From Ligilactobacillus pabuli (GTDB lineage: Bacteria > Bacillota > Bacilli > Lactobacillales > Lactobacillaceae), in NCBI RefSeq assembly GCF_022836475.1, contig NZ_BQXH01000006.1, positions 54,940-118,939 of the forward strand: a stretch of 64,000 nt of DNA, given 5' to 3'. Below, piece after piece: positions 20,013-27,307 of this stretch (the stretch's first letter is position 1; each line of letters begins with the position of its first letter). The notes under the pieces were generated by a model. It was given only the letters and a program-made list of their open reading frames with translations, searched no databases and had not been told where the DNA came from. Both the position numbers and the translations under genes were made by a program.

Positions 20013-20282
20013 CTATTTATTTTTATACACATCATTTCTTTTAGCAGTTTTCAGCACTAAAACAACAAACTCATTATCAACAATATCAACAATCATTCGA
20101 AAAGCACCTACTCGATAACGCCATAAAGTTTTCTTGTCTCCTTCAAGCGCTTTACCCCACTGTCTTGGATTTTCAGTTCCTTCAATGTGATCATCTAGCC
20201 ATTTAACTATTCTTTTTTGGACAATGCGGTCCAATTTTTTAAATTCTTTAAAAGCTTTTTTATCAAATTTCCAAGTATACAT
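20013..20282 (-). CDS. RelE/YoeB-type mRNA interferase toxin
   Basis: 89 residues. The pattern KFDKKAFKEFKKLDRIVQKRIVKWL ... WGKALEGDKKTLWRYRVGAFRMIVDI is the RelE/ParE superfamily fold, closest to Txe/RelE toxins that cut mRNA on the ribosome. Its ATG shares one base with the antitoxin stop (TAATG). Activity is inferred, not shown. Confidence 0.88.
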   Translation of the reverse strand: MYTWKFDKKAFKEFKKLDRIVQKRIVKWLDDHIEGTENPRQWGKALEGDKKTLWRYRVGAFRMIVDIVDNEFVVLVLKTAKRNDVYKNK

Positions 20283-20497
20283 TAGGCAGAAAGAACCTCT
20301 CTTAGAACATCTTCGCGAGAGACACGTTCGTTATTTTCCTCCAGAATTTTCATTCCATCTTCATAATCTTGAATATCTTCAATTTGTTCTAAAACAGCTT
20401 TGCGCATAAAGGCAGAGACACTTAATCCTTCGAAAGCGGCCAATTTTTGCACTTCTTTGTATTGATCTTCTGGCATACGAATTGTTGTTGTAGTCAT
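20282..20497 (-). CDS. RelB/DinJ-type antitoxin
   Basis: 71 residues from ATG 20497, preceded by GAAGGGCG; a longer frame to 20533 lacks a site. The N-terminus TTTTIRMPEDQYKEVQKLA is a ribbon-helix-helix DNA-binding domain, and the acidic C-terminus should wrap the toxin. It is first in the operon and probably autorepresses it. Confidence 0.88.
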   Translation of the reverse strand: MTTTTIRMPEDQYKEVQKLAAFEGLSVSAFMRKAVLEQIEDIQDYEDGMKILEENNERVSREDVLREVLSA

Positions 20498-20580
20498 AAT
20501 TAAACGCCCTTCTTTCTTTTCTAATAACTTCATTATATCATATCCGAATACACATGTATTCTATTTGATAAAAAGATAAT

Positions 20581-20630
20581 AAAACGACCATTCACCAGCA
20601 GTATTCCAACTGTCTGTGAATGGTCGTTTT
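20581..20630 (-). terminator. Terminator of oppA-like gene 1 (hairpin repeat R2)
   Basis: ACGACCATTCAC ... GTGAATGGTCGT with a T4 tail on both sides. Near-duplicate of 19743-19792. It lies directly after the structured element that follows the oppA-like gene. Confidence 0.8.
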
Positions 20631-20749
20631 TAGTCGAGCTACTTCACCCAGAAGACTGTGCTTAACCTGCTTTCAGTCACAATGCTAAAAACGCATTCTG
20701 CCTGGAAGCCTGTTAATGCTCATCTTCTAACCAGGTGACTCCGCTCTGT
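20631..20749 (-). repeat. Structured element, full copy behind oppA-like gene 1
   Basis: On the minus strand it begins ACAGAGCGGAGTCACC next to the gene's TAA and ends GTGAAGTAGCTCGACTA. The middle contains GCAGAATGCG and GCATTGTGACTG, the conserved AATGC/GCATT apex. Confidence 0.88.
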
Positions 20750-20750
20750 G

Positions 20751-22394
20751 TTAATCTTTATAAGCGTACTTGTAATTCCACTGTGTTCCGGCAGTATTGT
20801 GAATAATGCCCTTCACATTTGATTTTTGCAAGTAAGCTGTCACTTGTTGATAAACAGGTGTCATACCTTGGTCAGTGTTCAAGATCCGGGTTGCTTTGAC
20901 TAAATCTGCCCAACGTTTGTTAACATCATTGGCATCTTCATCTTGCGCCCGTTTAACTAAAGCATCAAATTCTTCATTTGCGTATTTTCCTTGGTTATAT
21001 GAAGTATTACTCATCGCTGTTTGTAAGAAGGTGATCGGGTCACTAAAGTCGCCGCCCCAACCTGACAAATAGATATCAAAATCGCCATCTTCGGCCCGTT
21101 GTGTTGCAGAGTGGCCAGGGATATCGTTGATGTCAATTTGTAAGCCAGGCAAGATCTTGTGGAACCGTGATTGCATGTATTCAGCGATTACTTTACTGTT
21201 GGCACTATCATTGCTGGCTAACAGAGTTAACTTCAATCCCTTTTCATCGATTTCTTTCAAACCTTGTTTCCAGTATTTCTGTGCTAATTTAGTATTCTTA
21301 TCGACGGTATTCTTCACGTATTGCTGATCCGCAAAATCTTCGCCAGTTTTTGGATCTTTTGCTAGGTTAGAAGCCACGTAACCTTTAGGAGTTTCAGAGC
21401 CATCACCCAAGATCTTCTTGGTCAAAATATCGCGGTCGATTGCAAGTGACATTGCCAAACGGATATTACGATTGTTCATCGCTTTCTTATTCGTAGCGTT
21501 TTTATCAGCAAAGTTATACTTCAAATAGGTCACTAAAGAATAAGGATATTGTTTGAACTCTTTATTATTCTTGAAGTTCTTAACTTGTTGACTAGTTAAT
21601 GGAGTCAAATCAAGCTTGCCTTTTTCATATAATTCTTGGCCAGTCGTTGGGTTAGAAACAACGGTGTAGTTGATTTTGTCTAACTTCACTGCCTTTTTAT
21701 CCCAATAGTTGTTGTTTTTAACATACTGCCACTTGTTACCAGTCCCACTCCAGTTTGCTAACTTGAACGGACCAGAGTAAACCATGTACTGTGACTTAGT
21801 AGCGTACTTCTTACCATATTTGTTAACGACTTTTTCATTTTGCGGTCCAAATAATGGGTAAGATAACAAGACTTTAAAGTAAGCGATTGGCTTATCTAAC
21901 TTGATCACAATAGTTTGCTTATCTGGTGCTGAGATTCCGATTGTATCAGGTTTAGCCTTACCAGCCACGATATCATCGGCGTTTTCTACTCCACTAAACA
22001 AGTATGAATATGGTGACTTAGTAGCTGGATCTAAAGTCCGGCGCCAAGAATAAACAAAATCTTGAGCAGTGATCTCATCACCATTACTCCACTTAGCTGG
22101 ACGGAGCTTGAAAGTCCAAGTTAAGCCGTCAGCAGAAGTCGAACTGCTCTTAGCTAATCCCGGTGTAACTTTGCCGTCTTTACCTAAACGATAAAAACTT
22201 TCAAAGACGTTCCCCGTTGAACCATAACCAGTTAATTTTGACAAGTCGATTGCATCCATTGGTGCCTCAGCACTCAAATTCAGTTCTTGTTTATTATCTG
22301 TTTGTTTCTGTGAATCATTTTTACCACAGGCTGCCAGCACCACCACTAGCAACGCCGCAAAAACTGTTAACAGTAACTTATGTATCTTTTTCAT
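20751..22394 (-). CDS. OppA-type peptide-binding lipoprotein, paralog 1
   Basis: 547 residues from ATG 22394 behind GGGGGAA. A lipoprotein signal (LLVVVLAACGK, Cys at about residue 23) is followed by an SBP_bac_5 domain (EAPMDAIDLSKLTGYGSTGN, then LRPAKWSNGDEITAQDFVYS). It binds oligopeptides outside the membrane for an ABC importer, but no permease or ATPase genes are nearby. Its 5' leader carries a promoter, a cysteine-rich leader peptide and a terminator, so expression is probably induced by cysteine limitation. Listeria CtaP, an OppA-type protein needed for cysteine and glutathione use, is a functional parallel. Paralog 2 has the same length. Confidence 0.9.
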   Translation of the reverse strand: MKKIHKLLLTVFAALLVVVLAACGKNDSQKQTDNKQELNLSAEAPMDAIDLSKLTGYGSTGNVFESFYRLGKDGKVTPGLAKSSSTSADGLTWTFKLRPAKWSNGDEITAQDFVYSWRRTLDPATKSPYSYLFSGVENADDIVAGKAKPDTIGISAPDKQTIVIKLDKPIAYFKVLLSYPLFGPQNEKVVNKYGKKYATKSQYMVYSGPFKLANWSGTGNKWQYVKNNNYWDKKAVKLDKINYTVVSNPTTGQELYEKGKLDLTPLTSQQVKNFKNNKEFKQYPYSLVTYLKYNFADKNATNKKAMNNRNIRLAMSLAIDRDILTKKILGDGSETPKGYVASNLAKDPKTGEDFADQQYVKNTVDKNTKLAQKYWKQGLKEIDEKGLKLTLLASNDSANSKVIAEYMQSRFHKILPGLQIDINDIPGHSATQRAEDGDFDIYLSGWGGDFSDPITFLQTAMSNTSYNQGKYANEEFDALVKRAQDEDANDVNKRWADLVKATRILNTDQGMTPVYQQVTAYLQKSNVKGIIHNTAGTQWNYKYAYKD

Positions 22395-22494
22395 CGTAAA
22401 TTCCCCCACTTCTTTTTACCAAAATTTCTAACAACGATCCTCTACCATTGCTGCACAACCAGTTGCATTCCGTAAAGCGCCTTCACTCAACCAC

Positions 22495-22536
22495 AAAAAA
22501 AGACGCAGAGCATTCTTTTACAGAATTTCCGCGTCT
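22495..22536 (-). terminator. Attenuator terminator upstream of oppA-like gene 1
   Basis: Minus-strand AGACGCGGAAATTCT with AGAATGCTCTGCGTCT, then seven T. The 5' arm CAGACGCG (22537-22530) is exactly complementary to CGCGTCTG (22631-22624) inside the leader peptide gene, giving an alternative antiterminator pairing. Confidence 0.88.
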
Positions 22537-22602
22537 GGGCTTTGTCCATCACTCACTTGCTGAGTCTAGACTCATCATTGCAACAATCGCAAAAGTCTAC
22601 AC

Positions 22603-22677
22603 TTAACAGGCCGAACATCGCTTCAGACGCGACGGACAGCAACAGCATAACTTTGCATTAATAACTTGTTTAGTCAC
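22603..22677 (-). CDS. Cysteine-rich leader peptide of oppA-like gene 1
   Basis: 24 codons starting GTG 22677, with AGGAGG 8 bases upstream and about 25 bases after the promoter. It contains six Cys: four in a row at positions 11-14 (KLCCCCPS), then Cys21 and Cys24 (LKRCSAC), the last directly before TAA. Twenty of 24 residues match the leader of paralog 2, and the C-terminal eight are identical. The Arg17-Leu18 codons form the strand that can pair with the terminator's 5' arm. This is the arrangement of ribosome-mediated attenuation, with cysteine as the sensed amino acid. Confidence 0.88.
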   Translation of the reverse strand: MTKQVINAKLCCCCPSRLKRCSAC

Positions 22678-22708
22678 AATGATAACCTCCTGTGTGTTAG
22701 TTAACTTC

Positions 22709-22737
22709 AATATAAGGAATCGCAGTAATAAAGTCAA
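22709..22737 (-). promoter_or_regulatory. Promoter of oppA-like gene 1 leader
   Basis: Minus strand -35 TTGACT (22737-22732), 17-base spacer, -10 TATATT (22714-22709). Confidence 0.8.
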
Positions 22738-22787
22738 GCAAAATCTATTAATTCTAGCCCAATTCCACTTTTAACTTTTTTAGCATG

Positions 22788-22832
22788 AAAAAAGCGTCAG
22801 TCAACAGTTCCTTAACCATTGGCCAACGCTTC
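22788..22832 (-). terminator. Terminator of oppA-like gene 2
   Basis: Minus strand AAGCGT ... ACGCTT with inner GGTT/AACT pairing, followed by TTTTTTC. It lies 16 bases after the short structured element. Confidence 0.7.
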
Positions 22833-22847
22833 TTATTATTTGTTACT

Positions 22848-22908
22848 TAGTCGAGCTGCTTGAGGCAAGAGATTCTGCTTATCTCTTAACCGCCTCACTC
22901 CGCTCTGT
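22848..22908 (-). repeat. Short form of the structured element behind oppA-like gene 2
   Basis: 61 bp with intact ends, ACAGAGCGGAGTGAGGCGG and GCCTCAAGCAGCTCGACTA on the minus strand, and the second stem AAGAGAT/ATCTCTT. The central AATGC/GCATT domain is missing, so this is a natural internal deletion. Confidence 0.85.
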
Positions 22909-22909
22909 A

Positions 22910-24553
22910 TTAGTCTTTATATGCGTACTTATAGTTCCACTGTGTTCCGGCAGTATTGTGGATAATACCTTTGATATTGCTCTTTTGCAGGTATGCTGTG
23001 ACCTGTTGATAAACTGGCGTTACGCCTTGTTCAGCATTGACGATCTTAGCTGCTTTAACCATATCATCCCAACGTTTGTCTGGATTATTAGCATCTTCAT
23101 CCTGAGCACGCGCTACCAAACTATCATATTCTTGATTGTTAAACTTACCGCGGTTATACGAAGTATCACTCAACATAATTTGTAAGAAGGTTACCGGGTC
23201 ATTAAAATCGCCGCCCCAACCTGACAGATACATGTCAAAGTCACCATCGGCCGCCTTTTGCGCTGCACTATGACCAGGGATATCTGTAATTTCTAGCTGC
23301 AAGCCTGGCAAAATCTTGTGGTAACGTGACTGGAGGTATTCAGAAATAATCTTCGTGTTAGCCGCATCATTATTTGACAATAAGGTCATCTTCAACCCTT
23401 TTTGCCCAATTTCCTTTAACCCTTGTTTCCAGTACTTCTGTGCCAATTTCACGTTAGTACCCACTGTATTTTCAACATACTGCTCGTCCGCAAAATCTTC
23501 TCCCGTTTTAGGATTATTGACTAAATCGGCGGGAACAAAGCCTTTTGGTGTTTGCGAACCATCACCCAAAATTTTCTTGGTCAAAGCATCCCGGTCAATT
23601 GCAAGTGACATCGCAAACCGAATGTTTTTGTTGTTCATTGCTTTATTGATCACTGGATCCTTGGCTTCAAAATTATACTTAATATAGGTCACATATGAGT
23701 ATGGATACTGCTTAAATTCTTTATCGTTCTTAAAGTTCTTGACCTGTTGATTTGTCAGTGGTGTTAAATCCAATTTGCCAGCTTGATATAATTCTTGGCC
23801 AGTTGTTGGATTAGCTACTACAGTGTAGTTAATTTTATGCAGCTTAACTACTTTTTTATCCCAGTAGTTATCATTTTTAACATACTGCCATTTGTTGCCA
23901 GTCCCTGTCCAGTTCGTAATTTTGAACGGGCCAGAATAAACCATGTACTGTGACTTAGTTGCGTATTTCTTACCATACTTCTTAACTACTTTTTCGTTTT
24001 GCGGCCCAAACAATGGATAAGCCATCAAATTCTTAAAGTAAGAAATTGGTTTTTCTAATTGAACAACGACCGTTTCTTTGTCAGGAGCTGAAATGCCGAC
24101 ACTCTTAGGATCTGCTTGACTAGCCGCAATTTTATCAGCGTTTTTTACCCCGCTGAACATGTATGAATATGAGGCCTTGGTTGCTGGATCAAGTGTCCGG
24201 CGCCAAGAATACACGAAATCTTGCGCGGTGATCGGGTCACCGTTACTCCATTTGGCAGGACGCAACTTAAAGGTCCAAGTTAATCCATCAGCAGAAACCT
24301 TGCCGCTTTTCGCTAATCCTGGAGTGACTTTACCATTTTTACCTAGGCGATAAAAACTTTCAAAGGCATTCCCAGTTGAACCATAACCTGTCATCTTCGA
24401 AATATCGATCGTATCCATTGGTGCTTCTGTACTCAAATTTAAAGTTTGTTGATCTTCGCCAGTTTCCTTAGCACTACTTTTACCACAAGCTGCTAAAACG
24501 ACCATTAGTAACGCTGCAAAAATCGTTAATAAGTATTTTTGTTTCTTTTTCAT
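22910..24553 (-). CDS. OppA-type peptide-binding lipoprotein, paralog 2
   Basis: 547 residues from ATG 24553 behind GGGGGAA; the frame stays open to 24694 but that extension has no signal peptide logic. Lipobox LMVVLAACGK, then an SBP_bac_5 domain with very high identity to paralog 1 (STEAPMDTIDISKMTGYGST). The tandem pair, both with cysteine-rich leaders, looks like a duplication of leader plus gene. Divergence in the binding domain could give different peptide preferences. No transporter core genes are adjacent. Confidence 0.9.
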   Translation of the reverse strand: MKKKQKYLLTIFAALLMVVLAACGKSSAKETGEDQQTLNLSTEAPMDTIDISKMTGYGSTGNAFESFYRLGKNGKVTPGLAKSGKVSADGLTWTFKLRPAKWSNGDPITAQDFVYSWRRTLDPATKASYSYMFSGVKNADKIAASQADPKSVGISAPDKETVVVQLEKPISYFKNLMAYPLFGPQNEKVVKKYGKKYATKSQYMVYSGPFKITNWTGTGNKWQYVKNDNYWDKKVVKLHKINYTVVANPTTGQELYQAGKLDLTPLTNQQVKNFKNDKEFKQYPYSYVTYIKYNFEAKDPVINKAMNNKNIRFAMSLAIDRDALTKKILGDGSQTPKGFVPADLVNNPKTGEDFADEQYVENTVGTNVKLAQKYWKQGLKEIGQKGLKMTLLSNNDAANTKIISEYLQSRYHKILPGLQLEITDIPGHSAAQKAADGDFDMYLSGWGGDFNDPVTFLQIMLSDTSYNRGKFNNQEYDSLVARAQDEDANNPDKRWDDMVKAAKIVNAEQGVTPVYQQVTAYLQKSNIKGIIHNTAGTQWNYKYAYKD

Positions 24554-24580
24554 GTTAAAAGTTCCCCCTTGGTTTTTGTT

Positions 24581-24608
24581 GGAAGCTAAACGGTTTGCTT
24601 CGCTCTGT
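24581..24608 (-). repeat. 5' fragment of the structured element in the oppA2 leader
   Basis: Minus strand ACAGAGCGAAGCAAACCG then TTTAGCTTCC. Only the 5' part is present, between the attenuator and the start codon. Confidence 0.6.
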
Positions 24609-24692
24609 TTTTTGACAATGACCCCTATCATTGTTGCTAATTCAGCCGCAAATTCAATTATTGACCCAAGTAAGCGTCTACAAACTGGGTAC

Positions 24693-24734
24693 AAAAAAAG
24701 ACGCGTGCAATTCTTTAGCAGAATCTACGCGTCT
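24693..24734 (-). terminator. Attenuator terminator upstream of oppA-like gene 2
   Basis: Minus strand AGACGCGTAGATTCT pairs with AGAATTGCACGCGTCT, then seven T. UCAGACGCG (24736-24728) is complementary over nine bases to CGCGUCUGA (24830-24822) in the leader peptide gene. Confidence 0.88.
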
Positions 24735-24801
24735 GAGCTTTGTCCATGACTTACTGTTTAAGGATGGACTTTATCATTGCAACAATCATAAAAGTCAACA
24801 C

Positions 24802-24876
24802 TTAACAGGCCGAACATCGCTTCAGACGCGATGAACAGCAACAACATAATTTAGCATTAACAGTTTGAATGTTCAC
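24802..24876 (-). CDS. Cysteine-rich leader peptide of oppA-like gene 2
   Basis: 24 codons, GTG 24876 with GGGAGG upstream. Cys at 11-14 (KLCCCCSS), 21 and 24, with TAA directly after the last Cys. The N-terminal six residues differ from the paralog while the Cys block and LKRCSAC are kept. Both TGT and TGC codons are used for Cys in the two copies, so the peptide sequence rather than only the RNA appears conserved. Predicted to stall ribosomes when Cys-tRNA is short and so allow the antiterminator to form. Confidence 0.88.
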   Translation of the reverse strand: MNIQTVNAKLCCCCSSRLKRCSAC

Positions 24877-24906
24877 AATGATAACCTCCCGTAATTTGTT
24901 AGGTCT

Positions 24907-24935
24907 AATATAAACATAAAAGAAAACTAAGTCAA
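24907..24935 (-). promoter_or_regulatory. Promoter of oppA-like gene 2 leader
   Basis: Minus strand -35 TTGACT (24935-24930), 17-base spacer, -10 TATATT (24912-24907); the same hexamers as paralog 1. Confidence 0.8.
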
Positions 24936-24972
24936 GCAAAACCTACTTTCATTTTGTAAGTTTCACTAATAC

Positions 24973-26109
24973 CTACTGTGCTTCAACCGCTCCTGCTGGC
25001 CCCATGACTTGGTTTCTACCGCCATTTTTAGCCTGATATAACAGACTATCAACTCGCCGATATAAAGTCGTGGTATTATCCTCCGGCCGCAAAATATCAC
25101 AGCCAAATGAAGCAGTTAAATGCAAGCTGCCTTGGTCGGTCGGAACTACTAGTTTGCACAAACTATCGTGACACATCTGCGCAAAATCCTGTGTTTCTTC
25201 TAGGCTGACATTGCGTAAAAAGATCCCGAATTCCTCACCGCCCAAACGATAAACCATCGCCCGCTCATCAAAGACAAAAACATGCTGCATCAAGTCTCCC
25301 GCAACGTATTTCAGGACCTGATTTCCTGCCAAATGCCCGTAAGTATCATTGATCAATTTAAAGTGGTCAATATCTAGCATAATAAAAGCAAATGACTCTT
25401 TCTTTTCCTGGGCCTGCTTGAGTCCCACCGCAAATTCATTAACAAACGACCGGTAATTTTTAGTCGCCGTCATTTCATCAAAGCGGGCATTATGCTCGTT
25501 TGATAGTGCTGTTTTCCGAAAGTTATCGTCAAAAACCAGCCCCCAAAATAAAATCAAAGTTAATGATAAGTATAAGCCTAGACTATAAATTAGCTGATCA
25601 GTATTAATCAAGCCCAACCAAGATTTAACGAACCACAAACACACACCGCCGCTTAAAGCTGCTAACAGTCTTAAAAACGGTCTCATTTTTCGACTAAAGT
25701 AGGAACCTGCCGTTAAGAACAATGCACTGCCGTAAAATGCTAGCGCCCACGACCAGTATTCCGTACCAAATAACCAGAGTTCTCCCAACAATGCCAAGAC
25801 TAAAGTCACTGCGGCATACCAGTAAGTTCCCCGATGATGAGAATAGTACAAAAAGAAAACTAGGATCAGTAATTGTAAATTATCGTAGGTCAACAACTTG
25901 GGAATATTGAGCCTGATCACGAGAAACGCCGTAAAGACGACGAAAAAATAGGCGAGCGTATACGCTTCAACTAGGTCAATTTTTAACCCTTTAAATTTAG
26001 CCGGCAAAAAGACTTCAGCAATAATATATTCGGTGACTCGATAAGTTGTCATAATGCCGACCCCGAAAAAGAGCCCGAGGATAAATTCTACTAAAAAGTT
26101 AGTTACCAT
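24973..26109 (-). CDS. Membrane diguanylate cyclase (GGDEF domain)
   Basis: 378 residues. Six or so transmembrane helices (about 1-195) are followed by a GGDEF domain. The substrate segment DIDHFKLINDTYGHLAGN (246-263) and the active-site GGEEF (290-294) are intact, so c-di-GMP synthesis is expected. The RxxD product-inhibition motif is absent (DERA instead), so feedback inhibition should be weak. It lies 36 bp downstream of a paralog of almost the same length and belongs to a minus-strand operon with an FAD oxidoreductase. The membrane domain is a likely sensor of unknown signal. Confidence 0.9.
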   Translation of the reverse strand: MVTNFLVEFILGLFFGVGIMTTYRVTEYIIAEVFLPAKFKGLKIDLVEAYTLAYFFVVFTAFLVIRLNIPKLLTYDNLQLLILVFFLYYSHHRGTYWYAAVTLVLALLGELWLFGTEYWSWALAFYGSALFLTAGSYFSRKMRPFLRLLAALSGGVCLWFVKSWLGLINTDQLIYSLGLYLSLTLILFWGLVFDDNFRKTALSNEHNARFDEMTATKNYRSFVNEFAVGLKQAQEKKESFAFIMLDIDHFKLINDTYGHLAGNQVLKYVAGDLMQHVFVFDERAMVYRLGGEEFGIFLRNVSLEETQDFAQMCHDSLCKLVVPTDQGSLHLTASFGCDILRPEDNTTTLYRRVDSLLYQAKNGGRNQVMGPAGAVEAQ

Positions 26110-26145
26110 TTGCTTCGCCTTCCCTCTTCTCTAACAATTACTGCT

Positions 26146-27274
26146 TTAATTTTTGACACTAACATCGCAGGAACCAACCGCTATATCCCGGCCCTGTTTT
26201 TTGGCTTGATATAGCAATTTATCAACCCGTTGGAAAAAATGCATGGACGTTTCTTGTTCCCGCAGTTTCGAGTAGCCAAGCGAAATCGTGACATGGACTT
26301 GATTGGGTTGGCTTGCATGTAAGTTGCCCACCATTTCATGACAAAGTTCGGCGAATTGACTAACTTCTTGGCAGTCTTGTTCTCGGACCAACAAAGCAAA
26401 TTCTTCGCCGCCCAGCCGATAAACATTCTCTGTTGGAGTCAGCGTTTGTGCCTGTTTTTTGAGAGTTGCCGTAACTTCTTTCAAGATTTCATTACCCATC
26501 AAATGGCCATAGGTATCATTCACGTTTTTGAAATGGTCAATATCAACCATGATCAATCCCAAAGTTTGCCCGTGAGCATGATATGATTGGACACCTTGAT
26601 CCAGTTCCTTCACAAAGGCCCGGTAATTTTTAGTTGCCGTCATTTCATCAAAGAAAGCATCGTGTTTGTTACGCGCCGTCATTTCCTGGTGCTTTTCATT
26701 AGCATATAATAGCCAAAAAATAATCGAGGCTAAAACCACGTAACCACTCGCCGCAAAAATCAGCCTTTGACTGGCAACTAGTCCTAACATTGAACGGGTC
26801 GCCCAAAAAATCAGCCCACCCGCTAAGAACGCTGACCAGCGTAGTAAAGGTCCACGTTTTTCGGTCAAATAGCTTAATAACAGCAGTAACAAAGTACTCA
26901 AATAAAAAATTGGGATCAAGCGTAAATTTACCCGTGGTACTACTCCAAAAGTCAGTATCGTAATGACACCGGAGGTCAAAGCCGCTAAAAAGTTCATTTT
27001 GCGGTCACTAGAGATCATCGCAAACATCACAATCAACAACAACAGTGTATTGTCAAAACTAAATTCGACAACACCAGTGACTTTAATCGCTAAAATTAAA
27101 ATATAGACAACCGTAAAATAAAATAGCACAAAATACTGCATTAGCCGTGCTGCTTTCACTGGTGTTGTTTTTTTGGTTAAGCCACTCTTTAACCAGACTT
27201 GCAATTACCATGTAAGTCGTTGCCAAGCCCGTTTCAAAAATCAAACCAAAAATTAGCCTAATTGCAAATCTCAT
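26146..27274 (-). pseudogene. Second membrane GGDEF protein, frameshifted near its N-terminus
   Basis: The N-terminal frame from ATG 27274 (MRFAIRLIFGLIFETGLATTY, like the paralog's start) runs to about codon 35. The homologous body continues in another frame to 26146. The switch falls at seven A on the coding strand (about 27167-27173): six would give one 375-residue protein, matching the 378-residue neighbour. The GGDEF domain is intact (DIDHFKNVNDTYGHLMGN, GGEEF) and lacks an RxxD site. An internal start at about 27204 could still make a truncated protein. Sequencing indel, slippage or decay are all possible. Confidence 0.8.
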
Positions 27275-27307
27275 TGTGACACCTCCGTTCTCCTATCACT
27301 ACTAACC

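Noticed and set aside
22494..22677. T-box riboswitch upstream of the oppA-like genes
   Set aside because: No T-box consensus or specifier stem is visible. The leader instead has a translated Cys-rich peptide and terminator/antiterminator pairing.
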